DNA from: Hebobacterum sp964559435
GTDB lineage: Bacteria > Armatimonadota > Hebobacteria > Hebobacterales > Hebobacteraceae
Assembly (NCBI GenBank): GCA_964559435.1
Contig: CAZLHI010000002.1
Span: forward strand, 119,157-183,156
Direction: 5' to 3'
DNA length: 64,000 nt
Shown one piece after another: positions 43,392 through 52,072 of the stretch. The translations under genes and the position numbers were made by a program. The notes under the pieces were generated by a model. It was not told where the DNA came from. It was given only the letters and a program-made list of their open reading frames with translations, and made no database searches. Each line of letters starts with the position of its first letter. Position 1 is the first letter of the stretch.

Positions 43392-45379
43392 AGGGCAGAC
43401 CTCAAGGCGCGTTCGCCGTAGAGCTTCCGGTAGACCTCCAGGTTCACGACCACGTGCGAGCAAGCGGTGAAGCATTCGCAGCCAGGCAGCGCCTCGGCAG
43501 TGCGGGGCAGCTCTCTCGCTTGTCGCCTCGCCTGGCGGTAGGCTTCAGAGTACCATATATCGGGGAAGCTGTCTTCGTTCATGGTTCCGAGGGGCCGGGT
43601 GCACTGGCAGCAGAACATGACGCTGCCATCTGCCGTGATGACGACGTATTCGTGGCCGATGTGACAGGGGATCTTCCCGTAGACTGAGCGGGTACCCGCG
43701 GGCGTGGCGCCGGGCCTTATCGAGTCCAGATTCGTGTGGACGCCCAGTTCGCGTGCACGCGCGGCTGCGCGGTCTATGTCTCTTTGGATGAGAATCCAGT
43801 CCTCGGGTCTGGGGAGCAGATCTTCCGCTCCCTCCACCGGTCCCATCAGAATGAGCATGAACCAGCCGGCCCGCGCCTCGTGAGCCGCCTCGACCATCTG
43901 AGGGATCTGCTGCATGTTCAGTCGGTTCAGAACGGCCGAGAACTCGACCTCGATCGGCCGCAGGCCTTCTCGCTCGGCATATTCTGCCATCTCTCGCAGA
44001 CGGGTGAGGATTCGCCGACGCGCCCCCGGCGGAGCGCCTGCGTGAAGCGCTTGGTATACATCGTCGGTAACCGCGTTGAAGCTGACGTGCATGCGCCGTA
44101 CGCGGAGATCGACCAGCCGTCGCGCCCTCGCCTCCGTCAGCAGAGCAGCGTTGGTGGCCAGCGTCACATCGAATCCGAGGTCCCTCGCGAACTCGATCAT
44201 ATCCAGTGCCTCGGGGTGCATGAGGGGCTCCCCGTCTCCGCAGATATCGATGGCGGTCGTCCCCATGCTCTTCAGATGGCCGAGCACGCGAGCGAAGGAC
44301 TCGAAGGACATCCGCGGCAGGTCGGCATCTCGGTGACCCCGCTCTGCCGCGGGGCTGTGGAACGCACAGAAGAGACAATGGTAATTGCAGCCCTTCGTGA
44401 TTCCGATCTGGGCCATGGCGGGGCCGCGAGTTGGCTCCTTCCCATATCGCCGCCGCAAACGGATTCGGCCCAGCGGGCCCGGCCGCCGGGATCGCGAGCG
44501 CGTCCTCCAGAGGGCGCGCGCAACCGCTTTCCGCAATGGTATCCCCGGCAGACTGTCGCCGATCTCCCATTGGTATCGCGCCGCCCGAGGGACGAACAGA
44601 GCGAGGGCGACCGCCTTCAGGTAGCTTGGCCGGAGGCCGTAGTCCTCGCCGCCTGCGAGTATCACAGTGTCGAACCGGCCTCCGCGGACGATGGGGATAA
44701 TCCTGCCGAGTCCGCCTGTGCGCGGCGAGATGACCTCATTGGACACTCGCTGGACTTCCGTCCGCCCCTCTTCAGACGCGAGCACGGCTGTTAGGCGAAC
44801 GCCGCCGAAGTCCCTTCGAACTCGCTTGAGCAAAGCGACTAGATCCCTCGTGGGCATCAGGCGGAGAAGCAGCACGCGTCTGGGCCGCCAGATCGCGCGT
44901 GCCGGCGGTGCGGATCGGGCCCGCCTCACCAGCCCGGTCCCGTACGCAGCCGCGCCCGAGACGCCCAGCCATATGAGGGCGATTGGCGCCAGCACAAAGC
45001 GATCGATCAGCGCCCAGAGAAGCTCGGCCGCGCCTTTCCTCATGCCGAGCCGATAGACGTAGTCGGGCGCAGGAAGGAGGAGCTTATGTCTTGCTCCGCT
45101 CAGGACTGCAATGAGGCGCCAGCGGATCTGGCCGCCGCGCATGGGGATACAGGCGACGTCAAAACGCAAGCGACGGACGCGCCATAGGTCTGTCCGCGGC
45201 CCAGCCGAACGGAACTCCGCCGCGGGAAAGAGCCGCCGCAGCCGATGCAGGCTCTCTTCGTCAAGGTGGGTCGGGACAGCGACGCGCGTGACCTCTTCGT
45301 CGCCGAAGTCGTCCTCCGACACCCGCTCTCGGAAGAAATCGAGTATGTATCCGGCCGCATAGTGGATGAGAGCGGTCAC
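43388..45379 (-). CDS. Radical SAM protein with two GT9-N-lobe-like modules
   Basis: 663 aa. Residues 30-150 and 165-290 are two copies of the recurrent module (RFDVACIPMRGG at 72-83 and RFDTVILAGGED at 236-247; LIAVLSGARHKLLL; a hydrophobic stretch at 118-143). Residues 324-600 are a radical SAM core with the cluster motif CNYHCLFC (C331, C335, C338), a GDGEP motif and VTLATNAALLT. A SPASM-like Cys region ends it (HIGHEYVVITADGS, CCQCT, GCECFTACSH). It may modify a glycan or a lipid carrier; the reaction is unknown. Confidence 0.85.
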   Translation of the reverse strand: MTALIHYAAGYILDFFRERVSEDDFGDEEVTRVAVPTHLDEESLHRLRRLFPAAEFRSAGPRTDLWRVRRLRFDVACIPMRGGQIRWRLIAVLSGARHKLLLPAPDYVYRLGMRKGAAELLWALIDRFVLAPIALIWLGVSGAAAYGTGLVRRARSAPPARAIWRPRRVLLLRLMPTRDLVALLKRVRRDFGGVRLTAVLASEEGRTEVQRVSNEVISPRTGGLGRIIPIVRGGRFDTVILAGGEDYGLRPSYLKAVALALFVPRAARYQWEIGDSLPGIPLRKAVARALWRTRSRSRRPGPLGRIRLRRRYGKEPTRGPAMAQIGITKGCNYHCLFCAFHSPAAERGHRDADLPRMSFESFARVLGHLKSMGTTAIDICGDGEPLMHPEALDMIEFARDLGFDVTLATNAALLTEARARRLVDLRVRRMHVSFNAVTDDVYQALHAGAPPGARRRILTRLREMAEYAEREGLRPIEVEFSAVLNRLNMQQIPQMVEAAHEARAGWFMLILMGPVEGAEDLLPRPEDWILIQRDIDRAAARARELGVHTNLDSIRPGATPAGTRSVYGKIPCHIGHEYVVITADGSVMFCCQCTRPLGTMNEDSFPDIWYSEAYRQARRQARELPRTAEALPGCECFTACSHVVVNLEVYRKLYGERALRSAL

Positions 45380-46578
45380 ACTCTCTCTCCGGCGGCTCGC
45401 ATGAGCGCTCGCTCGAGGCGTTTGGTCACCCGGTCGTTGTCATGGTCCCGAGCCACGAGCTCGCGGCCGGCGCCCGATAGACGCTCCTGCAGTCGTCGAT
45501 CCTTCAGCAGCCGAACTAGCTCGCGCGCAAACGGCTCAGCATCGTCGGCGGTCAGCAGCTCGCGCCCGTGAGCTACCGAGAGGCCCTCGGCTCCGAGCCG
45601 CGTGGTGACGACGGGCAGCCCGGCCGCCATGGCCTCGATCACCTTGTTTCGCACACCCGACCCGAGCCGAAGCGGGGCCACCATCGCCACCGCTTGGTCC
45701 ATCGCCTCTCCCAGGTCCGGTACAAAGCCGGCTATATCGACGCTTGCGTCCCGCTTCATCCTTGCAAGCAGCTGGGGGGCAGCTCGGCTCAGTTCCTCCC
45801 GAGTGCCGCCGCCGGCGACCACAAGTCGCGCCTTCGGATACAGGTGGCGAACGTGAGGCCAGATGTCCCGATAGAGGAAGAGCAACCCATCGAGGTTTGG
45901 ATAGTGCTCCATGTGTCCGAGGTATAGGACTCGCCCGGGATGCGGCCGCCTTTGGCGGGGTTCCAGCTGCTGGCGGTCAACGCCCGGGGGCACGGCTGTC
46001 ACTCGATCATGCCGGGCGACCGACCTTACGATCCGCGCGTCGTGTTCCGATACCACGATCACGTGGTTCGCCCCAGCGAACACGGCCCTCTCGTGGCGGA
46101 GCATGCGCAGCCACTCGAGCCGCGCCCGAAGCCGCTCAATGCCCTTGGCTGCGCCAATCCGGCGCTTGTGCGCGACGAAGGCGATGTCGAGCGCGGTGAC
46201 GACCGTCGCTGCGCCGTTCACGCGCCGGCCGTACTGGGCCATATTAGAGTGAAGAAACTGCACAACATCCGGGCGGAACGACCGCGTAACGGCCGCCACG
46301 TCGTCGGCCAGCTCGCGGGAGAAGAACTCTGTCACCCAGCGCGGGAGCTGAGCGAAAGAGCAGTACCCGTGGGGCGTCGGTTTTCTGAGCCTCACGCGCA
46401 CCGAGCTCGCGTGCCGCGCAATCTCATTCGCGTTGGCGGCCTCCATTTCGCGCTCGTAGAAGCCGACGAAGGCGGTATCGTGGGCCTTGGCCAGCCTGGT
46501 CAGCCAGGTCCAGATCTGGCGATGGCCGCCGGCCACCGTGGGGTAGGGGAGGAAGGGGCTGACGAACAGGATCCTCAC
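45376..46578 (-). CDS. GT4-family glycosyltransferase
   Basis: 400 aa from a GTG at 46578 overlapping the previous stop (GTGA). RILFVSPFLPYPTVAGGHRQ, ANHVIVVSEHDARIV, VTAVPPGVDRQQL, RVLYLGHMEHYPNLDGLLFL, DIAGFVPDLGEAM, and the donor loop LRLGSGVRNKVIEAMAAGLP. Resembles the PEP-CTERM/XrtA-associated and other GT4 enzymes of exopolysaccharide clusters. The stop overlaps the radical SAM start (ATGA). Confidence 0.93.
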   Translation of the reverse strand: MRILFVSPFLPYPTVAGGHRQIWTWLTRLAKAHDTAFVGFYEREMEAANANEIARHASSVRVRLRKPTPHGYCSFAQLPRWVTEFFSRELADDVAAVTRSFRPDVVQFLHSNMAQYGRRVNGAATVVTALDIAFVAHKRRIGAAKGIERLRARLEWLRMLRHERAVFAGANHVIVVSEHDARIVRSVARHDRVTAVPPGVDRQQLEPRQRRPHPGRVLYLGHMEHYPNLDGLLFLYRDIWPHVRHLYPKARLVVAGGGTREELSRAAPQLLARMKRDASVDIAGFVPDLGEAMDQAVAMVAPLRLGSGVRNKVIEAMAAGLPVVTTRLGAEGLSVAHGRELLTADDAEPFARELVRLLKDRRLQERLSGAGRELVARDHDNDRVTKRLERALMRAAGERV

Positions 46579-48047
46579 CGCGCGGGGGTCTCCACGAACT
46601 CTGCGACGGAAGGCGGACGGGCCAGCTCCATGATCCGTCGGTCCGGCAGGTCGCTCCGGCGATAGGCCTGCCAGCGCTTCAGCATGACCCACCAGAACAG
46701 CGGCACCGCGCGCAGCAGGGCGCGCGCCATCGTGCCTTCGCCCCTCAGGATCTCCGTCACGAGTCGGGCGCAGACATAGGCGACATGCTGGGCCAGCAGG
46801 CCTCGATCCCGGACGTTCTTCCAGACGAAGAGTAGGCCGTTCCGCAAGAAGGTCTCGTTCGCAAATGCGTCGCCGAATCGCTTCCCGATCCAGGCCCGGC
46901 GCTCGTGCCAGACCGAGGCCGTGGGCTCGAAGACGGACTCCCAGCCGCGTCGCCATGCACGGTAGCCGAGTTCGATGTCTTCGAAGTACAGCGGCTTGTA
47001 TACGGTCTCGAATCCACCCAGAGCTTCGTACTTCGCGCGATCATAGACAGAGGATGCCCCACCCGCATAGAGGATCGGGCCTGGCTTGGTCGGCGGCACG
47101 TGGTAGGGCTCGAGCAGACCGGACCACGCCGGGGCCACATTGCCGGTCTCCGTTTGCGAGCCGCCGGGCAGCTCGATTCGCGAGCACACTGCGAAGGTGC
47201 TTGGCCGATCGAAGTGGGGCAGGATAGCGTCCAGGAATCCCGGACGGACCTTCACGTCGCTGTTGATCAGGGAGAAGAGCCCGGTGTTTGAGGCGACGAT
47301 TCCGGCCCTTACCGCGCCCGCGAACCCGCGGTTCCGGGGCAAGCGGACGAGACGCACCTGAGGATACTTCTGTCGGACATAGTCGGCCGTGCCGTCCGAA
47401 CTGGCATCGTCCACGACGATTATGTTGTGCTGCCGGCCGGCCTCCGCGAGCAGCGGCGGGAGACAGAAGTCCATCATGTGGCGCTGGTTGTAGGTCGGGA
47501 CGATGAAGGTCACTTGGCGTCGCACCCCACAGTCGTGCTCCCTCGGCGCGGGCGACGGAGGAAGGAGACGACGGAGTCCGTCCAGAACCGCAATCGCCAC
47601 CGAGATCCGCACGTTGGCCGCGCAGAGGAGTGCCGAAAGCGTCAGCCGTGCCCACCAGCGGAAACTCCGTAGTCTGACGGGCGGAAGCCGGGCCTCATAC
47701 CAGCGGCGGTTGGCGCCGTACGCCAGCGCGATAGGCGCTCTTGACAGGAGCGCTAGCGCCTTCTCTCGGGTGCGGCCCTCGCCGGTGAGCAACAGGCATA
47801 CGAGGTCCCACGGCCCTCGGCGCAGGCCCCATAGTCCGCGGAGACGGACATCCCGCCCGGAGACGTCGATCTTCAGGGATGGTGCCAGTTTCTTCAGTTC
47901 GTCTACCGCCTCACGGAGCGCGGCCTCGCGGCGCCCGCCGACGACAAGAGCGCGCCTGCAGGAGGCCAATCTTGCGCATCGGTCCAATCTGGCAGGTGTC
48001 AAGAGCACATTGCCGGCTGCTCTGACGGCTTCAGCTAGCAGGGACAT
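46575..48047 (-). CDS. GT9-N-lobe-like module fused to GT2 glycosyltransferase
   Basis: 490 aa from the ATG at 48047, overlapping wzt by 17 nt. Residues 30-160 are the recurrent module (RRALVVGGRREAALREAVDE, GPWDLVCLLLTGEG, ALALLSRAPIALAYG, a hydrophobic stretch at 136-155). Residues 178-430 are GT2 (VTFIVPTYNQRHMMD, VVDDASSDGTADYV, NRGFAGAVRAGI, LINSDVKV, FEDIELGYRAWRRGW). The C-terminal 60 residues are helical. Confidence 0.88.
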   Translation of the reverse strand: MSLLAEAVRAAGNVLLTPARLDRCARLASCRRALVVGGRREAALREAVDELKKLAPSLKIDVSGRDVRLRGLWGLRRGPWDLVCLLLTGEGRTREKALALLSRAPIALAYGANRRWYEARLPPVRLRSFRWWARLTLSALLCAANVRISVAIAVLDGLRRLLPPSPAPREHDCGVRRQVTFIVPTYNQRHMMDFCLPPLLAEAGRQHNIIVVDDASSDGTADYVRQKYPQVRLVRLPRNRGFAGAVRAGIVASNTGLFSLINSDVKVRPGFLDAILPHFDRPSTFAVCSRIELPGGSQTETGNVAPAWSGLLEPYHVPPTKPGPILYAGGASSVYDRAKYEALGGFETVYKPLYFEDIELGYRAWRRGWESVFEPTASVWHERRAWIGKRFGDAFANETFLRNGLLFVWKNVRDRGLLAQHVAYVCARLVTEILRGEGTMARALLRAVPLFWWVMLKRWQAYRRSDLPDRRIMELARPPSVAEFVETPAR

Positions 48048-48813
48048 CGCGGCCCTTCGCTTCCGCCAGCGACCGCTCCCACGCTTTGACCGCAGCCTTG
48101 TACTTCGCCACCACCTCGCGGGCATCGCCATCCCTGAAGGCGCGGCCGCGGTCAAGCCAGATTGCCCGGTCGCAGAGCGCTTGGATCGAGTCCAGATTGT
48201 GCGATACGACGAATAGCGTCTTCCCCTCACGCTTGAAATCGAGCAGGCGGCCGAAGGACTTGTGCTGGAAGTGCTCGTCGCCGACCCCGAGCACCTCGTC
48301 TATCAGCAAGACGTCCGGGTCCATATGCACTGCGACCGAGAATCCCAGTCGGATCACCATGCCGGTCGAATAGGTCCTTACGGGCGCATCCATGAACTCG
48401 TGCAGCTCCGCGAACTCGACGATATCGTCATAGCGATCGGCCGTCTGCCTGCTGCCGAGCCCGAGAAGGCTGGCGTTTAGAAACACGTTCTCGCGGCCGC
48501 TCAGGTCCGGATGAAACCCGGTGCCAAGCTCGAGCAATGGACAGATGCGACCTCGGACGCTCACTTCACCTCGCGTGGGCTTCAGCACCCTAGCAAGGAT
48601 GCCCAGCACTGTGCTCTTTCCGGAGCCATTGGGTCCGATTAGGCCTATCGCCTCGCCCGCCTCCACTTCGAAGCTGACTTCCCGCACCGCCCAGAACTCG
48701 TCATAGCCCCGCTGGCCCCGCAGGAACTGGAGGGCCGCTTCCTTCACGCTGGTTGCCTTCACGTGAGGGCGGCGGTATTGCTTCCATAGGTCTCGCACTG
48801 CGATGACGGGCAC
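48031..48813 (-). CDS. wzt: O-antigen/polysaccharide ABC exporter ATPase (Wzt-like)
   Basis: 260 aa from a GTG at 48813, 8 nt behind wzm. Walker A GPNGSGKST (60-68), Q-loop region, signature-like TYSTGMVIRLGFSVAVHMD, Walker B VLLIDEVLGVGD, and the H-loop VSHNL are intact. Class as in TagH/Wzt. The C-terminal carbohydrate-binding domain of many Wzt proteins is absent, so export is probably not tied to recognition of a capped chain end. Confidence 0.93.
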   Translation of the reverse strand: MPVIAVRDLWKQYRRPHVKATSVKEAALQFLRGQRGYDEFWAVREVSFEVEAGEAIGLIGPNGSGKSTVLGILARVLKPTRGEVSVRGRICPLLELGTGFHPDLSGRENVFLNASLLGLGSRQTADRYDDIVEFAELHEFMDAPVRTYSTGMVIRLGFSVAVHMDPDVLLIDEVLGVGDEHFQHKSFGRLLDFKREGKTLFVVSHNLDSIQALCDRAIWLDRGRAFRDGDAREVVAKYKAAVKAWERSLAEAKGRDVPAS

Positions 48814-48821
48814 GTTCTGCT

Positions 48822-49742
48822 CTAGCCTTGCTCGGCGAAGTAGTCGGCCTTGCGCTGGAATACCCAATGGCCGATGAGTGCGATAACGAGCGCGATCACA
48901 GCCGCACCGATGATGTACGGCAGGAGCGGATACTGGCCGCGCAGCGACTCCTGGAGTGCGAGGGCCAGCTCTTGCTGCTCTGGCGCCATGGTCGGCACGA
49001 CCTGAACCTTGATAGGGTTTTCGCCTCCGTACAGAAGAGCGCTCCGGTAGCCTTCGACGGCGATCGTCAGCGGATCGAGCATGAACAGCTTCTTCAGCAG
49101 TAGCAGGTGCTCGTTGATGAGTATCTCCAGCCAGTTGTTGGGCGTCTTGATGCTGCCATTCAAGACGAGATGGATCGGATAGAGCACAGGGGTGAGGAAG
49201 AACCAGAGCCCGAGCAGGTTGCCTACGATGAACTTCACGTCCGCGTAGAAGACGCTCCATGTGGCGAGCATCGCCGACAGCCCATAGGCGAACACGGCGA
49301 CGAGGATCGTCGCGGGAATGACCCAGAGGTAGTAGATCGTCAGGTCCACCCGCCAGGCCGCGAACAGCCCCAGGAGCACGATGAATGCGAATCCGAGGTG
49401 GATGAGGTTCGACAGCAGCGCCGACAGCGGGAGAATGGTGCGTGGGAAGTACGCTTTCTTGACCAGCGCCATCTCCTGTGTGACACACGCAGTGCTGTCC
49501 AGGATCGTCTGCGAGAAGAAGAGCCACGGCAGGAACCCCGTCAGCAGCAGTGCCATGAAGTTGGGCTCGGGTCGCCGGAAGAGGATCTTGAACACGAAGT
49601 ACCAGACGGCAATTTGCATGAGAGGGTTCAGCAGAGACCAGGCGAAGCCGAGGACAGAGTTCTTGTAGCGCACCCTCAGATTGCGCCGCACCAGATTCCA
49701 GAGCACCTCGCGGTAGCGCACGACCTCAAAGAACTCGCTCAT
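48822..49742 (-). CDS. wzm: O-antigen/polysaccharide ABC exporter permease (Wzm-like)
   Basis: 306 aa from the ATG at 49742. An upstream ATG at 49790 is excluded because the promoter at 49774-49782 lies downstream of it. The N-terminal amphipathic helix (RREVLWNLVRRNLRVRYKNS-type) and SVLGFAWSLLNPLMQIAVW are the ABC2 exporter signature. Six membrane helices follow. It exports a lipid-linked glycan with Wzt and heads the polysaccharide operon. Confidence 0.93.
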   Translation of the reverse strand: MSEFFEVVRYREVLWNLVRRNLRVRYKNSVLGFAWSLLNPLMQIAVWYFVFKILFRRPEPNFMALLLTGFLPWLFFSQTILDSTACVTQEMALVKKAYFPRTILPLSALLSNLIHLGFAFIVLLGLFAAWRVDLTIYYLWVIPATILVAVFAYGLSAMLATWSVFYADVKFIVGNLLGLWFFLTPVLYPIHLVLNGSIKTPNNWLEILINEHLLLLKKLFMLDPLTIAVEGYRSALLYGGENPIKVQVVPTMAPEQQELALALQESLRGQYPLLPYIIGAAVIALVIALIGHWVFQRKADYFAEQG

Positions 49743-49773
49743 GGCACCAGTCGACAGTAAACCTCCCAAGCCG

Positions 49774-49782
49774 ATTATATCA
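49774..49782 (-). promoter_or_regulatory. Extended -10 promoter of the polysaccharide operon
   Basis: Minus-strand TGATATAAT (TATAAT at 49774-49779 with the upstream TGn). The -35 region is poor, which is usual for an extended -10 promoter. Predicted start about 25 nt before the wzm ATG. It is the only promoter I can find for the 15-gene run down to 31108. Confidence 0.6.
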
Positions 49783-49880
49783 TCGGCCAAGGAATCGGGC
49801 TAGGCTGCCTCGGCCGCCCTGGTAAAGCGGCTGCTGGCGAGCAGGAACACGCAGCTGGCCGTGGTAGGAGGATCGCGTGA

Positions 49881-49909
49881 TTGATCCTCACGTTCGGCCA
49901 CGCTATAAT
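49881..49909 (+). promoter_or_regulatory. Sigma70-type promoter of the NHL lipoprotein gene
   Basis: TTGATC (49881-49886) and TATAAT (49904-49909) with a 17-bp spacer, divergent from the polysaccharide promoter about 100 bp away. Confidence 0.72.
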
Positions 49910-49954
49910 TCTGTCGGTTGTGTGGCCGCTCGGACGCGCACAGGAGGAAGCTAG

Positions 49955-50899
49955 ATGGGCCTGCACCGGGGAGCGTTGATGACAATGCTGGCGGCGATGG
50001 CCGTTGCTATTGGCTGCGGCGGCCCTCCTGGGACGCCACCGCAGTTCGTGGCCGCGTGGGACGGTTCGGGCGCTCGCGTTGGGCCGATCGATCACCCGGA
50101 GGGAGTGGGAATCGGCAAGCTGGGCGAGTTGATTATAGCAGACACCTGGAACGACCGAATCGTCCGGGCGGCCTTCGAGGGCGGGGTGGTCGGTGCGTTC
50201 GGCGAGCATGGGACCGGCCCGGGGAAGCTGGAGTGCCCGCGCTATGTGACCACCGATAGAGTCGGCAACATCTACGTGGTCGACACCTGGAATCACAGGG
50301 TCCAGAAGTTCTCCCCTACGGGCCGCTTCCTGCTGGAGTTCGGCGGCCAGGGAGGCCCGTGGGGATACGATGAGGCCGACGGCAAGTTCAGCTACCCATA
50401 TGGGGTTGCCGTTGATTCGCAGGGCTACATTTACGTTTCCGACTTCAACAACAACCGCATTCAGAAGTTCACCCCGAGGGGGATGTTTGTGAAGAAGTGG
50501 GGGACCGAGGGGAGGCAGGACGGGCAGTTCAGCCACCCGGCGGGGCTGGCCATCGATGCCGAGGACCGGCTCTATGTCGCCGACCTCGGTAACGGACGCA
50601 TTCAGTCGTTCAACACCGAGGGCGACTTCACAGGCAAGTTCGTGGGCAAGTATGGCGAGTTCGATCGCCCGTACGATGTCGCAGTGGACGCCAACGGTGA
50701 CGTCTACGTTGTCGAGTTCGGGGCTCACCAAGTGCACAAGTTCTCTCCGTCGGGACGCCTGATCTGGAGCCTGGGCGAGCGAGGCGGCGCAGAGGGAGAG
50801 CTTGAGATGCCACTGAGCGTCGTCGTGGATGCGGACGGGGCGGTTTACGTATCCGACTGGGGCAACAACAGGATTCAGAAGTTCGCGCCAGCCTCTTGA
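49955..50899 (+). CDS. NHL-repeat lipoprotein
   Basis: 314 aa. The ATG has GGAGG 8 nt upstream. A lipoprotein signal ends in AIGC (Cys21). Six NHL-type blades of about 45 residues follow, for example GVAVDSQGYIYVSDFNNNRIQKF and its copies, forming a beta-propeller. Such propellers bind proteins or glycans at the cell surface. The gene is divergent from the polysaccharide operon and could serve the exported glycan (inference). Confidence 0.9.
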   Translation: MGLHRGALMTMLAAMAVAIGCGGPPGTPPQFVAAWDGSGARVGPIDHPEGVGIGKLGELIIADTWNDRIVRAAFEGGVVGAFGEHGTGPGKLECPRYVTTDRVGNIYVVDTWNHRVQKFSPTGRFLLEFGGQGGPWGYDEADGKFSYPYGVAVDSQGYIYVSDFNNNRIQKFTPRGMFVKKWGTEGRQDGQFSHPAGLAIDAEDRLYVADLGNGRIQSFNTEGDFTGKFVGKYGEFDRPYDVAVDANGDVYVVEFGAHQVHKFSPSGRLIWSLGERGGAEGELEMPLSVVVDADGAVYVSDWGNNRIQKFAPAS

Positions 50900-50967
50900 G
50901 CCGCCCTGCTATCTGAGGGCGCTGCGTGGGGTCCGAGCGTGACGCAACGAGCGGCGAGGAAAGCGGG

Positions 50968-51147
50968 ATGCTCCCGTCTGAGAAGGCCGAGCGATGGGTG
51001 CGGCGTATTGGGTACGCCGCGCTCATTTTGGTTGTCCTCTATGTCTTGCTGTGGATAACGAGGTTCATCAGCGGCACGTACCGGCGTGCCATGCAGCAGC
51101 GTGAGCCACCGCCGGAGGCCAAGGCCCCTGCGGTGGAGCTGACCTGA
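50968..51147 (+). CDS. Small single-pass membrane protein
   Basis: 59 aa from the ATG at 50968 with AGGAA 7 nt upstream; a GTG at 50926 is possible. One membrane helix (IGYAALILVVLYVLLWIT) between charged ends. Only 3 bp separate it from the following transporter, so it may be co-translated with it. No family recognised. Confidence 0.55.
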   Translation: MLPSEKAERWVRRIGYAALILVVLYVLLWITRFISGTYRRAMQQREPPPEAKAPAVELT

Positions 51148-51150
51148 TCC

Positions 51151-52063
51151 ATGGCCATACTCTATGTGCTCGGCACCGTCTGGCTGTGGAGCCTCGTCCC
51201 CCCTCGCTGTCAAGGTTGCCTACCAGAGCTTCAGCTTCGGTTTCATCGCTGTGTGCCGTCTCGCCGTCGGCACCCTGGTCTTCGCCGTCGTTCAGGCGGC
51301 ATCGGGACGCAAGCTGCCAGGCGACGCAGTCCCGCTGGGCCAACCTGTCCCCGCGCGGCTTCACCTCAGCGGAACGGCGTGGGTGTTCGTCGCAGGCGTG
51401 GCCATCGGGGGCGACCTGCTGTTGTATACGCTGGGCCTGCGGTACACGACCGCCTCGGCCGCAACCCTGATCGTGAGCACCGACGCAGTGCTGCTGACTC
51501 TGTTCGGGGTTCTTCTCCTGCGCGAGCGGATGTCCTGGCTGAAAGCGGTCGCCGCTTTCGCTGCTCTTTGTGGCCTTGTTCTGGTTGGCTGGAATGGGCA
51601 GGATCTCAGCGCCCTCGTGCATTCCCCATACTTGCTCGGCAATGTGTTCGTCCTGTGCGCGGGGCTGTGCTGGGCTACCTACGGCGTGGGGCAGCGCGTG
51701 CTGGCAAGCACTCGGGGCAGCGGCCTCTTTCCGATCTTCCTCGTCGGCACGGCGGTGGCCGGCGCGGGGGCGCTGATGGTGCCTCCCATCATCGGCCCGA
51801 TCCGGTGGCAGGCGGTCGGCGCACTGGCCTTTCTCGGCCTGGGTGGCACCGGCCTTGCCTATGTTCTGCTGGCGAAGGGCATGCAGACACTGGAGGTCGC
51901 CACCGTTGGATTGGTGTCTGCCACAGTGCCCCTCTTTACAATGACAGAGGCATACCTACTGGCCGGCGAAAGGATGACTGGCTATCTTCTCGCGGGGGCG
52001 GGCCTGATCATCTCGGGGGCCGTGCTGGTGGTTAGGCATCAGCGCATCTACGGCCAGCCATAA
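51151..52063 (+). CDS. EamA/DMT-family transporter, frameshifted
   Basis: Ten-helix drug/metabolite transporter of about 303 aa. The N-terminal MAILYVLGTVWLWSLVP lies in one frame from 51151 and the remainder (LAVKVAYQSFSF onwards) in the next frame. Removal of one C from the C6 run at 51198-51203 restores an unbroken protein. It is either a sequencing error or a real slippage-prone or broken gene. The rest contains two EamA repeats (TASAATLIVSTDAVLLTLFG and LEVATVGLVSATVPLFTM). Substrate unknown. Confidence 0.85.
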
Positions 52064-52072
52064 TGCCGCTGC

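Noticed and set aside
49775..50737. 320-codon open frame antisense to the NHL gene
   Set aside because: Periodic only because it reads the NHL repeats backwards; the plus-strand lipoprotein has a clear signal, ribosome site and promoter.
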